The notes: generated by a model not told the origin, from the sequence alone. A DNA stretch of 64,000 bases from Falsiroseomonas sp051433195 (GCF_051433195.1 NZ_JBHMFT010000015.1:1-64000); one strand, 5' to 3'. Positions 35,682-43,607 are shown, numbered from the stretch's first letter. Program-made: numbers and translations.

Positions 35682-36107
35682 ATGGCCCGGCACAACGGCA
35701 AACCCTTTTCGCGAAGCCGGCTGGTGTCTGGCCGGGCCTGGCCGGACCTGTCCTCATCCTGGGGCCGGCCCGCGCCGGCGCCGGTCATGGCCCGCCCGAT
35801 GGGCACGCCGGCCGCCGCCGCCGCGCTGGACCGCATCAGGGCGCCGGCCTGCTGGTCTCCCGCCGATGGCGATGCGGACCTGCCGGGGCGGCCGGGCCGG
35901 GATACGCTGCGCCTGCCTGCGATCGGCCTCGCACAGCTCCTCGCTGTGCTGGACCTGGACGATCCGCGCCTGTCGCTGCACCTGGATGCGGACGGCGCCA
36001 TCCGCTTCATCGGGCCGGAGGGTGAGCCGGTACGCTTCAGCGGCGCGCTGACCCTCGATGGCGCCACGCTGCGCTTCACCGGCATGGCCTGCCTGCTGCT
36101 GGGCTGA
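35682..36107 (+). CDS. Paralogue of the RTX protein's C-terminal domain, without RTX repeats
   Basis: The 141-residue protein has an ideal AGGAGG upstream. From residue about 58 it aligns end to end with the C-terminal part of the RTX protein at 34886: WSPADGDADLPGRPGRDTL against WSPGDGNDEFHGGNGQDTL, then LSLHLDADGAIRF against LQMLLASDGTMSF and VRFSGALTL against VSFSGQITI. The Gly/Asp residues of the calcium repeats are lost, and the N-terminus is Arg/Pro-rich with no GG leader or signal. It is probably a duplicated and degenerated copy, or a cytosolic partner of the first. Function unknown. Confidence 0.68.
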   Translation: MARHNGKPFSRSRLVSGRAWPDLSSSWGRPAPAPVMARPMGTPAAAAALDRIRAPACWSPADGDADLPGRPGRDTLRLPAIGLAQLLAVLDLDDPRLSLHLDADGAIRFIGPEGEPVRFSGALTLDGATLRFTGMACLLLG

Positions 36108-36114
36108 GTTGGAA

Positions 36115-36168
36115 CCTGCGGCGCGCCGCCGGAGGAGGTCCGGAAGACGGTGCGCGGCGCGCCGCAGG
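36115..36168 (+). terminator. Long hairpin after the RTX-like pair
   Basis: CCTGCGGCGCGCCG (36115-36128) is repeated in inverse at 36155-36168, with an inner CCGG/CCGG pairing in the 26-nt spacer. It starts 8 bp after the stop of the second gene. It has no T run but could end transcription or stabilise the RNA. From 36169 to 36361 I see no gene. Confidence 0.5.
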
Positions 36169-36361
36169 GAACGACCTCGGGCGGGGGGACGCCTCAGGGC
36201 CTCATGGGCAAGGCTACACCCACGCCATGCCGGGACCAAAAGGGTTTCGGGCGCGCGGGCATGTGATCTTCACGCGCCACCCATGCCGGCCACGCGGCCC
36301 CTTTTGCATTCCATCTGGTTTGCGCTCCACACTCCGAATCCGCAACGTTTGGATGCCGTGC

Positions 36362-36706
36362 ATGCGCGCCCACAGATTGCTGCTCGATGCCCGCGGGCGG
36401 GTGCTGCTGACGCCCACCCTGCGGGCGGCCACGGGCCTGGTTCCGGCCATGCCGCTATCGGTTTCGGTGGAGGATGGCGAAGTCTGCGTCCGCCGCGCCG
36501 TGGCGGCCGCGCCGCGCAGCCCGACGCTGGACCGCAAGGGGCGCCTGACCCTGCCCGGCCCTTTGCGCCGCACACTCGGCCTGGTGCCGGGCGCGACGCT
36601 GCTGCTGCGGGTGGCAGCCCCGGGGCTGCGGCTGGTGACGCCGGCCCGCCTGCTCGGCCGGCAACGCGCGGCGCGGCTGGCCCTGACGGAGGCACTGGAT
36701 GACTGA
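36362..36706 (+). CDS. Small protein with two tandem AbrB/SpoVT-like motifs
   Basis: In 114 residues two similar units occur: LDARGRVLLTPTLRAATGLVPAMPLSVSVEDGEVCV and LDRKGRLTLPGPLRRTLGLVPGATLLLRVAAPGLRLV. Each fits the swapped-hairpin AbrB pattern (D-x-x-G-R-x-x-L-P-x-x-L-R-x-x-L-G-L-x-P-G). Tandem units in one chain resemble MraZ in layout, but MraZ-specific residues and the mra/dcw context are missing. It is probably a DNA-binding transcription factor. The ATG at 36362 lacks a clear ribosome binding site; an ATG at 36353 is also possible. Confidence 0.6.
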   Translation: MRAHRLLLDARGRVLLTPTLRAATGLVPAMPLSVSVEDGEVCVRRAVAAAPRSPTLDRKGRLTLPGPLRRTLGLVPGATLLLRVAAPGLRLVTPARLLGRQRAARLALTEALDD

Positions 36707-36780
36707 AGCCCTGACGACACGCGGCTTCCGTTGCCGGGGGCACGCGGGTAAGCACGGGTGGAGCAACTAAGGACACCCGC

Positions 36781-38043
36781 TTGGCAGCGCTGTTCCGGGA
36801 CCGGCGATTCGTGGTGCTGTTGGCGCTGGGCTTTTCCGCCGGCGTGCCGCTGCCGCTGACGGCCTTCACGCTGCGCCAGTGGTTCTCCGAATCCGGCGTC
36901 TCCCTGACCGCCATCGGGCTGACGGCGCTGATCGGGCTGGCCTACGCCTTCAAGTTCCTCTGGGCGCCGGTGCTGGACCAGGCGGCGCCGCCACTGTTCG
37001 GCTGGCTCGGCCGGCGGCGCGGCTGGCTCGCCACCATCCAGCCGGTACTGGCGGCCGCCATCCTGGCGCTCGGCTTCACGGATCCGGCGACGGCGGCGGA
37101 GGTCACGGTGATGGTCGCCGTGCTGGTCGCCTTCCTGTCCGCCAGCCAGGACGTGGTGGTGGATGCCTACCGGATCGAGGTGCTGGAGGAGCAGAACCAG
37201 GGCTACGGCCTCGCCTGCTACATCTGGGGCTACCGGGCGGCGCTGCTGGCGGCCAATGCCGGGGCGCTGGCCATCGCCGAATTCGCCGGCTGGACCGCCG
37301 CCTTCGCCTATTGCGCGGCGCTCGTCGGCATCGGCTTCGCCGCCGTGCTGCTGGGGCCGGAGCCAGAGGCGCCGCCCGTGGTCGTGCTGCCCTGGGGGGC
37401 GCGGCTGAAGCTGGCGGTGGTGGACCCCTTCGTCGATTTCACGCGGCGCCGCTACTGGGTGGCGATCCTCGCCTTCGTCGCTCTGTTCAAGCTGGGGGAG
37501 GCGCTGGCCGGCATCATGACGGCGCCGTTCTACCGCGAACTCGGCTTCTCCCGGCTCGAGGTCGCGGCGGTGGGCAGCGTGTTCGGGCTGTTCATGACGC
37601 TCGCCGGGGCGCTGGCCGGCGGCTGGGTGGTGGCGAAGCTCGGCACCGCACGGGCGCTGGTGGTGACCGGCGTGCTGCAGATGCTGTCCAACCTGATGTA
37701 CGTGGCCCTCGCCCATGCCGGCTATTCCCTGCCGATGCTGTGGCTGCAGGTGGGGGTGGAGAATTTCACCGATGGCCTGGCCGATGCCGCCTTCGTCACC
37801 TACCTGTCCGCGTTGACCAGCCGAACCTTCACCGCCACGCAATACGCACTGCTGTCGTCGCTGGCCGCCGTGCCGCTGCGCACGCTCGGCGCCGGGTCGG
37901 GCTGGCTGGCGGAGGGGCTGGGCTGGCCGTGGTTCTTCGGGCTGACGACGCTGGCGGCGCTGCCGGCCATGGTCATCATGCTGTTCCTGCTGAAGCGCCT
38001 GCCGCCCCCGCCGGCCACCGCCGTGAAGGAAGTGCCAGCGTGA
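36781..38043 (+). CDS. AmpG-like MFS transporter (muropeptide permease family)
   Basis: The 420-residue protein has 12 predicted helices. It begins RFVVLLALGFSAGVPLPLTAFTLRQWFSESGVSLTAIGLTALIGLAYAFKFLWAPVLD, close to the AmpG pattern, and has SASQDVVVDAYRIEVLEEQNQGYGLACYIWGYRAALL in helix 4-5. AmpG imports anhydromuropeptides for cell-wall recycling. In this branch the substrate is not proven. The start is TTG 36781 with AAGGAC upstream. Confidence 0.88.
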   Translation: MAALFRDRRFVVLLALGFSAGVPLPLTAFTLRQWFSESGVSLTAIGLTALIGLAYAFKFLWAPVLDQAAPPLFGWLGRRRGWLATIQPVLAAAILALGFTDPATAAEVTVMVAVLVAFLSASQDVVVDAYRIEVLEEQNQGYGLACYIWGYRAALLAANAGALAIAEFAGWTAAFAYCAALVGIGFAAVLLGPEPEAPPVVVLPWGARLKLAVVDPFVDFTRRRYWVAILAFVALFKLGEALAGIMTAPFYRELGFSRLEVAAVGSVFGLFMTLAGALAGGWVVAKLGTARALVVTGVLQMLSNLMYVALAHAGYSLPMLWLQVGVENFTDGLADAAFVTYLSALTSRTFTATQYALLSSLAAVPLRTLGAGSGWLAEGLGWPWFFGLTTLAALPAMVIMLFLLKRLPPPPATAVKEVPA

Positions 38044-38125
38044 TGTCCGCTTCACCAGGCTTCGACCTGCGGCCCGAAGGGCCGGGCGCCCGGACGGGCG
38101 CCGCGGCTTATGCCGCGAACGTCCC

Positions 38126-38470
38126 ATGAGTCCCTATTTCCTGACGCCGCTGCTGCTGGTGTTCTCCAACGTGCTGATGACCTTCGCCTGGTACGGCCAC
38201 CTGAAGCAGCCCTCCTGGCCGCTGTGGCTCGCCATCCTGCTGAGCTGGGGCATCGCCTTCTTCGAATACTGCTTCGCCGTGCCGGCCAACCGCATCGGCT
38301 ACGGCACCTTCACCGGACAGCAGCTGAAGGTGATGCAGGAGGTGATCACGCTGGCGGTCTTCGCCGTGTTCAGCGTGATGTTCCTGGGCGAGCAGCTGCG
38401 CTGGACCTACTTCGCCGCCATGGGCTGCCTGGTGGCGGCGGTGGTCTTCATCTTCCTGCCGGTGGATTAA
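38126..38470 (+). CDS. DMT-superfamily small membrane protein (DUF486)
   Basis: A 114-residue, four-helix protein with the sequence LTPLLLVFSNVLMTFAWYGHLKQPSWPLW and FFEYCFAVPANRIGYGTFTGQQLKVMQEVITL, diagnostic of DUF486. This family looks like half of a drug/metabolite transporter and probably works as a dimer; no substrate is known. Its end overlaps the convergent maf gene by 4 bp. Confidence 0.9.
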   Translation: MSPYFLTPLLLVFSNVLMTFAWYGHLKQPSWPLWLAILLSWGIAFFEYCFAVPANRIGYGTFTGQQLKVMQEVITLAVFAVFSVMFLGEQLRWTYFAAMGCLVAAVVFIFLPVD

Positions 38471-39093
38471 CCTGCCAACACGCCGTGCTGGCGCAGGAAA
38501 CGCAGCAGCGGCAGCAGCGGCAGGCCGAGGATGGCGCTGTGCTCACCCTCGATCTTCGCCATCAGCTGCACGCCGGGCCCCTCCAGCCGATAGGCGCCGA
38601 CCGAGCCCAGCAGCGCCTCGCCCTCCGCCGCCAGGTAGGCCTCCAGGAATTCGTGGGAGAAATCGCGCATCGTCAGGCGCGGCGTGGTGACGTCCTGCCA
38701 GATGCGCTCGCCGCCGCGCCAGGCGACCGTCGCCGTCACCAGCTCATGCCGCCGGCCCCGCAACGCCAAAAGCTGGGCGCGGGCGGCGGCCATATCCGGC
38801 GGCTTGTCGAACCAGCGCGGCGTGCCGGAATCGTCCGGCGCCACCAGAAGCTGGTCACAGCCGATCACCAGCGCCTCCGGCGCGCGGCGGGCGATGCGCA
38901 TGGCCTTGGCCTCGGCCAGCATCAGCGCGGCCTCGGCGGGCGGGATGCCCTCGGCCTGGGCGCCTTCCTTGATCGCCGCCTCGTCCACCGCCGCGGCCCG
39001 CGCCTCGAAGCGCAGCCCCGCCGCCTCCAGCACGGCGCGCCGGGCCGCGGAGGCGGAGGCGAGGATCAGCGCCGGCGCTGGCGATTGCCGCAT
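38467..39093 (-). CDS. maf: Maf-family nucleotide pyrophosphatase
   Basis: The 208-residue protein starts ALILASASAARRAVLEAAGLRF, the Maf signature (S-x-S-x-x-R). It has VDEAAIK, LAEAKAMRIARR, the VIGCDQLL catalytic Asp region and the C-terminal GSVGAYRLEGPGVQLMAKIEGEHSAILGLPL block. Maf proteins hydrolyse non-canonical or modified nucleoside triphosphates in the cytoplasm. Its start overlaps the stop of ppsR (TGATG). The ppsR-maf order also flanks the origin in other alphaproteobacteria such as Caulobacter. Confidence 0.93.
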   Translation of the reverse strand: MRQSPAPALILASASAARRAVLEAAGLRFEARAAAVDEAAIKEGAQAEGIPPAEAALMLAEAKAMRIARRAPEALVIGCDQLLVAPDDSGTPRWFDKPPDMAAARAQLLALRGRRHELVTATVAWRGGERIWQDVTTPRLTMRDFSHEFLEAYLAAEGEALLGSVGAYRLEGPGVQLMAKIEGEHSAILGLPLLPLLRFLRQHGVLAG

Positions 39094-39998
39094 CAGGCGG
39101 GCCCGGCCCCGCCGGCCAGCACGGCGGAGGCCGGGTCCTGCACCGCCGGCGGCTCCGCCGCCCGCGCGCCGCGCCGGGCGTGCCAGGCTTCCATCAGTTG
39201 CAGCACGGTGGCCGCCGTCTCCTCGATCGAGCGCCGCGTCACGTCGATCACCGGCCAGCCATAGCGGGTGCACAGCCGCCGCGCCGCCTGGATCTCCGCC
39301 TTCACCGCCTCATGGTCGACGTAGTCGGTGACGTCGCTGTGGACGCCATGCGCGCCGATCAGCTTCAGCCGGTGCCGGCGGATCTCGATCAGCGCCGAAA
39401 CCTCGATATGCAGGCCGATCACCGGGCAGGGCGCCGCCTCCAGCTCGATCGGCAACGCCGCCCCCGGCACCAGCGGCACGTTGGCCGCCTTGATGCCGCG
39501 ATTGGCCAGGTAGAAGCAGGTCGGCGTCTTCGAGGAGCGGGAGACGCCGACGATGCAGACATCGGCCTCCGCGATGCCGGCCGTGCCCTGGCCGTCATCA
39601 TGCGCCAGCACATAGTGCATCGCATCGATCCGGCGAAAGTAATCCGCATCCATCACGTGCTGCGCGCCGCGCTTTTCCCGCGCCTGCGCGCCGATCGCCT
39701 GCTGCAGCATCTCCATCACCGGCTCGAGCGGCGACATGTGCTCGATGTTCAGCTTGGCGCAATGCTCCTCGAGCGCCAGGCGCAGGCTGCGGTCCACCAG
39801 GGTGAACAGCACCGGGCCGGGCTCATGCTCGATCCCCTCCAGCACCCGGTCAAGCTGGAGGCGGGAGCGGATCAGCGACCAGCGGTGGTGGATGACATGC
39901 GGGTCCTCGAAGCGGGACAGCGTGGCGCGCGCGATAGAGTTCAGCGTCTCCCCGGTGCTGTCGGACACCAGGTGCAGGTTGATGGTGCGGTTCGGCAT
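39093..39998 (-). CDS. ppsR: Pyruvate,phosphate/water dikinase regulatory protein (bifunctional kinase-pyrophosphorylase)
   Basis: The 301-residue protein begins LHLVSDSTGETLNSIARATLSRF and has the P-loop-like GVSRSSKTPTCFYLANRGIKAANVPLVPG (about residue 151), both diagnostic of the DUF299/PPSR family. It uses ADP to phosphorylate and inactivate PEP synthase or PPDK, and pyrophosphate to reverse this. It is transcribed away from the candidate origin, with hemE on the other side, matching the CC_0001/hemE arrangement recalled for Caulobacter. Confidence 0.95.
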   Translation of the reverse strand: MPNRTINLHLVSDSTGETLNSIARATLSRFEDPHVIHHRWSLIRSRLQLDRVLEGIEHEPGPVLFTLVDRSLRLALEEHCAKLNIEHMSPLEPVMEMLQQAIGAQAREKRGAQHVMDADYFRRIDAMHYVLAHDDGQGTAGIAEADVCIVGVSRSSKTPTCFYLANRGIKAANVPLVPGAALPIELEAAPCPVIGLHIEVSALIEIRRHRLKLIGAHGVHSDVTDYVDHEAVKAEIQAARRLCTRYGWPVIDVTRRSIEETAATVLQLMEAWHARRGARAAEPPAVQDPASAVLAGGAGPA

Positions 39999-40407
39999 GT
40001 CGGTGCGCCTGCCTCCGGGGGTGCCGCTTCCTGCGGCTGGGTCCAGGCTTACCGCAAGGGAGGGCGCGCCGACAGGGTTTCGGAATCAGGGGAGTCCTGG
40101 GGATGGAATCGCCCGAGCCGGTGGCGCGGCGCAGACAGCGGGGACAACCCCCGGCCGCGCGGCACACGGGGTGGAATCCGGGGGCTCCCGCCGCGCCGTG
40201 GGGATAATCCGGATTCGCGTTTCGCATCAGCGGCCTGCGGCGCGAGTCCGGCCGGGACAGGTCTGTGGATGGAATCCGCGCCGGCTTGATCCACACTGCC
40301 CACAGGGCCCTACAACCTCCTCCTCCATTCAGATTCTTTCTTTATTATGGGTGATTGGCGTTTCGACGGTGGTGCCGTAGGCAAGGGCGCCAGGGGCGAA
40401 GCCCTGA
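39999..40407. other. Candidate chromosomal replication origin (oriC)
   Basis: The gap lies between divergent ppsR and hemE, the location of the origin in several alphaproteobacteria. It holds TGATCCACA (40287-40295, one mismatch to the DnaA box TTATCCACA and identical to the Caulobacter G-box). TGGGGATAA lies at 40199-40207 (complement TTATCCCCA) and TGTGGATGG at 40264-40272. GGATGGAATC-like units recur at 40101, 40170 and 40267. Eight GANTC methylation sites lie between 40083 and 40336. An AT-rich tract (40327-40357, with TTCTTTCTTTATTATGG) could be the unwinding element. No protein gene is seen. Confidence 0.7.
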
Positions 40408-41511
40408 ATGGGATCGGGGGAGGTGGGTTTGACGGCAGAGCCAGCAGGCGCGGCAACCTTGACGGCCAAGGCTGAACAGAAACCCCTGCTCCGGGCCCTG
40501 GGCGGGGAGGCGGTGTGGCCGCCGCCGATGTGGCTGATGCGCCAGGCCGGCCGCTATCTGCCGGAATACCGCGAGATCCGCGCCACCGCCGGCGGCTTCA
40601 TCAAGCTGTGCACGACGCCGGAGCTGGCCGCGGAGGTGACGCTGCAGCCGATCCGCCGCTACGGCATGGACGGTGCCATCCTGTTCTCCGACATCCTGAT
40701 GGTGCCCTGGGCGCTCGGACAGCCGCTGCGCTTCGCCGAGGGCGAGGGCCCGATGCTGGAGCCGCTGCGCGACGCGGCAGCGGTGAATGCCCTGGAGCTG
40801 GGCGCGGTGCGGGCGCGTGTGGCCCCGATCCTGGAGACGGTGCGGCTGGTGCGCGCCGCGGTGGACGCGCAGCATCCGAAGACCGCGCTGATCGGCTTCG
40901 CCGGCAGCCCCTTCACCGTCGCCTGCTACATGGTGGAAGGCCATGGCAGCCGGGACTTCGCGACGACGCGCAGCATGGCCTTCGGCGACCCGGCCCTGTT
41001 CGGCAAGCTGATCCGCACGCTGGTAGAGGCCACCACCGAATACCTGCTGGCCCAGGCGGAGGCCGGGGCCGAGGCGCTGATGCTGTTCGACAGCTGGGCC
41101 GGCCTGCTGCCGCCGAGCCAGTTCCGCCGCTGGGTGATCGAGCCGACCACGATCATCGTGCGCAGCCTGAAGCGGCAATACCCGCACATCCCCGTCATCG
41201 GCTTCCCGCGCCTGGCCGGGCCGCTGATCGGCGAATACACCCAGCGCACAGGCGTCGACACCGTGGCGATGGACACGTCGATGGACCCGAAATTCGCCGC
41301 CGGCGCGGTGCCGCCGACGGTCGGCCTGCAGGGCAATCTGGACCCGCTGGTGCTGATCGCCGGGGGCGCGGCGCTGGAGCTGGAGGCGCGGCAGATCCTG
41401 GCGGCGATGCGCGGCCGGCCCTTCGTCTTCAACCTGGGCCATGGCATCGAGAAGGTGACACCGCCGGACCACGTGGCGCAGCTGGTGCGGATCGTCCGCG
41501 CCGGGGGTTAG
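40408..41511 (+). CDS. hemE: Uroporphyrinogen decarboxylase
   Basis: The enzyme contains PPPMWLMRQAGRYLPEYREIRA, the hallmark N-terminal motif whose Arg residues bind the substrate, ILFSDILMVPWALGQ with the catalytic Asp, and LIGFAGSPFTVACYMVEG. It removes four carboxyl groups from uroporphyrinogen III in haem synthesis. The ATG at 40408 has no clear Shine-Dalgarno, whereas TTG at 40429 is preceded by GGGGGAGG with 5-bp spacing, so the true start may be 40429. It is the first gene rightwards of the candidate origin. Confidence 0.95.
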   Translation: MGSGEVGLTAEPAGAATLTAKAEQKPLLRALGGEAVWPPPMWLMRQAGRYLPEYREIRATAGGFIKLCTTPELAAEVTLQPIRRYGMDGAILFSDILMVPWALGQPLRFAEGEGPMLEPLRDAAAVNALELGAVRARVAPILETVRLVRAAVDAQHPKTALIGFAGSPFTVACYMVEGHGSRDFATTRSMAFGDPALFGKLIRTLVEATTEYLLAQAEAGAEALMLFDSWAGLLPPSQFRRWVIEPTTIIVRSLKRQYPHIPVIGFPRLAGPLIGEYTQRTGVDTVAMDTSMDPKFAAGAVPPTVGLQGNLDPLVLIAGGAALELEARQILAAMRGRPFVFNLGHGIEKVTPPDHVAQLVRIVRAGG

Positions 41512-41525
41512 TCCGGGCGGCTAGA

Positions 41526-41569
41526 GCATTTTCAAGTCAGGCGGATACGCCTGACGGCTCGGAAAATGC
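41526..41569. terminator. Nested hairpin after hemE
   Basis: GCATTTTC (41526-41533) pairs with GAAAATGC (41562-41569), and inside it TCAGGCG pairs with CGCCTGA. It lies 15 bp after the hemE stop and before the convergent mltA, so it can act as a terminator in both directions. Confidence 0.6.
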
Positions 41570-41582
41570 GCCAAATCAACAG

Positions 41583-41627
41583 CTAGGGCCGTTTCATCTG
41601 GGCATGGCGCAGGTGAAACGGCCCTAG
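41583..41627. repeat. Long palindrome overlapping the mltA stop codon
   Basis: CTAGGGCCGTTTCA (41583-41596) and TGAAACGGCCCTAG (41614-41627) are perfect 14-bp inverted arms around a 17-nt centre. The right arm supplies the stop codon of mltA on the minus strand. It looks like a repetitive palindromic element used as a terminator. Confidence 0.7.
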
Positions 41628-42700
41628 TTCGGCACCAGCACGAACAGCGCCGCGCGGTCCCGCATCCGCCCGGCCTGGTCCGCTGCGGCGTCACCCCAGC
41701 CGGTGAACAGGTCCGCCCGCGCGGCGCCGCGGATGGCGCCGCCGGTATCCTGCGCCACGGCCAGGCGCGGCATGGCGCCCGCGACCCAGACAGGGGCCCC
41801 CAGCGGCGTCTGCGTGCGGTCCACGGCGACGGAGCGCTGCGGCGTCAGCGGTGCGCCCAGGGCGCCGAGCGGACCTGCCTCCGGTGGCAGTCCCGGCAGC
41901 GGGCGGAAGAAGACGTAGCTCGGGTTGCGGTTCATCAGCGCCGCGGCCTCGGCGGGCGGTGCGGCGGCGAGCCAGGCGCGGATGGACTGCATGGAAACGT
42001 TTTCGCGCGTCAGCGCGCCGCTCTCCAGCAGGGCGCGGCCGACAGCGAAGTAGGGGTGCCCGTTCTGCGCGGCGTAGCCGAGCCGCAGCACGCGGCCATC
42101 GGCCATGCGGACCCGGCCGGAGCCCTGGATCTGCAGGAAGAACGCATCGGCCGGGTCATCCACCCAGGCCAGCTCCAGGCCCTGCCCATCGAGCGCGCCG
42201 CCGACGATGGCGGCACGGTCCGCGAAGGGGTGCAGGCGCCCATCCCGCACCACGCCGGAGGTGCGGCGGCCGCGCAGGTCGGCGGCGAACTGGCCGAGAT
42301 CGACCTCCACCAGCTCCGGTGGCCGGGCATGCAGGGGGGTGGCGAAGCTGTCAGTGCGGGTCGGGCTGCCGCGCAGCTCCGGCTCGTAGTAGCCGGTCAG
42401 CACATCCTCGCCGACCTGCCAGGCGGTGAAGCGGCGCTCGAGGAAGGCGCGGGCGGCGGCCTCATCGCCCGGTGGCAGGGCGGCGGCCTCGGCGCAGGGG
42501 CCGGCGAAGTCACCCGCGCTGCGGGCAAGTGGCCCGGCGCCGCCCAGGCTACGCTCCCCGGGCATCCGGGCCAGGACCGCGCAACTGCTCAGGAAGGCGG
42601 GAATGGCCTCCGCCACGCGATCGGCCCGCCAGCCCGGCATTTCGGCGAAGGGGACCGGGCGTGGCAGCACCACCTGCTCCGCGCAGCCCGCCAGCGCCAT
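41624..42700 (-). CDS. mltA: Membrane-bound lytic murein transglycosylase A
   Basis: The product has the MltA barrel sequence TGYYEPELRGSPTRTDSFATPLHARP and FFLQIQGSGRVRMADGRVLRLGYAAQNGHPYFAVG. The 3D domain follows (QDTGGAIRGAARADLFTGWGDAAADQAGRMRD) with the catalytic Asp near its end. It cleaves glycan strands to 1,6-anhydro-muropeptides, the substrate of AmpG-type transporters. A lipobox (ALAGC) is present, but from the ATG at 42700 only five residues precede Cys. In-frame sequence from CTG 42742 (LTGGATRALLLAGAMALAGC) would make a proper signal, so initiation may be at CTG. It follows the Tim44-like gene directly. Confidence 0.88.
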   Translation of the reverse strand: MALAGCAEQVVLPRPVPFAEMPGWRADRVAEAIPAFLSSCAVLARMPGERSLGGAGPLARSAGDFAGPCAEAAALPPGDEAAARAFLERRFTAWQVGEDVLTGYYEPELRGSPTRTDSFATPLHARPPELVEVDLGQFAADLRGRRTSGVVRDGRLHPFADRAAIVGGALDGQGLELAWVDDPADAFFLQIQGSGRVRMADGRVLRLGYAAQNGHPYFAVGRALLESGALTRENVSMQSIRAWLAAAPPAEAAALMNRNPSYVFFRPLPGLPPEAGPLGALGAPLTPQRSVAVDRTQTPLGAPVWVAGAMPRLAVAQDTGGAIRGAARADLFTGWGDAAADQAGRMRDRAALFVLVPN

Positions 42701-42752
42701 GGCGCCGGCGAGGAGCAGCGCCCGGGTTGCGCCCCCAGTCAGGAGCTGAGGT

Positions 42753-43439
42753 TCAGGCGCTGCGGGTCGCGACCAGGCGCCAGGTCGGGTCGCCGCTGCG
42801 CAGGTCGCGCTGGAAGGTCCAGATGTCCGTCAGTTCCGTCACCGCCTCGGCCCCGGCCGAGACGCTGCCATCGGCGGCGGTGGTCAGGTTGATCTGGTCG
42901 CTGACGAAGCGGACGATGACGTCGGCCACGGTGCCGCGCAGGTCGGCGGACTCGATCCCGGCCTCCTGCATGGCACGCACCTCGCTGCGCTGCGTCTCGC
43001 CGGCCTGCTCGCGGACGGTGATGGCGCCCTCGAAGCCGCCATAGGTCTCATCCGCCAGCAGCGCGCGCAGCGTCTCGCGGTCGCCGCGGGCGAAGGCGTC
43101 CACCACCATGCGGAAGGCGCCCTCGGCGCCATCGAGGAAGCCATGCGGCTCGAAGCTCGGGTCGACGCCCTTGATGCGGACCAGCGCCTGGCCGGTCGGC
43201 GTGCGCGGGTCCGGCACCACGTGGCGGGTGGTGCTGGCGGTGGCGGCGGCCGGCGGCAATTCGGGGATGTCGCCTTCCGCGGCCGGGCGCCGGGCGCGCG
43301 GGTCGACCGGCGGCGCCGTGGCGTCCCGCGGCGGGCGCTCGAAGCCGGTACGGCGGCCGAGCACGCTCCGCAGGCGCAGCACCAGGAAGGCCGCCACCAT
43401 CGCGAACAGGATCAGATCGACAGGAAAGCCGCCCGACAT
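42753..43439 (-). CDS. Tim44-like domain protein (TimA family)
   Basis: The 228-residue protein has one N-terminal membrane helix (GFPVDLILFAMVAAFLVLRLRSVLG), a Pro-rich linker and a C-terminal Tim44 domain (GFLDGAEGAFRMVVDAFARGDRETLRALLADETYGGFEGAI and TDIWTFQRDLRSGDPTWRLVATRSA). Tim44 in mitochondria recruits Hsp70 to the import pore; in alphaproteobacteria the role is unknown but envelope-linked. The ATG at 43439 is chosen because GAGGAG lies six bases upstream. The Tim44-mltA pair near hemE is a conserved alphaproteobacterial arrangement. Confidence 0.9.
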   Translation of the reverse strand: MSGGFPVDLILFAMVAAFLVLRLRSVLGRRTGFERPPRDATAPPVDPRARRPAAEGDIPELPPAAATASTTRHVVPDPRTPTGQALVRIKGVDPSFEPHGFLDGAEGAFRMVVDAFARGDRETLRALLADETYGGFEGAITVREQAGETQRSEVRAMQEAGIESADLRGTVADVIVRFVSDQINLTTAADGSVSAGAEAVTELTDIWTFQRDLRSGDPTWRLVATRSA

Positions 43440-43607
43440 TGCCAACTCCTCATCAGTCACTCACTTAAGGCGGCGCCCGTCCCCCCGCAACGCCTGCATC
43501 CCGGTGCATCGCCGATTGCAGCCCGAAGCTTCAGATCCAGATGCAACGCGGGGACGCGACGGGAGATTGCCGTCCCGCCCGCAAATCCTCCAGGAGCCCG
43601 CCCGACC

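Noticed and set aside
36362..36706. mraZ
   Set aside because: The tandem AbrB-like units are shorter than MraZ, lack its typical sequence, and no mraW, ftsL or other division genes follow.
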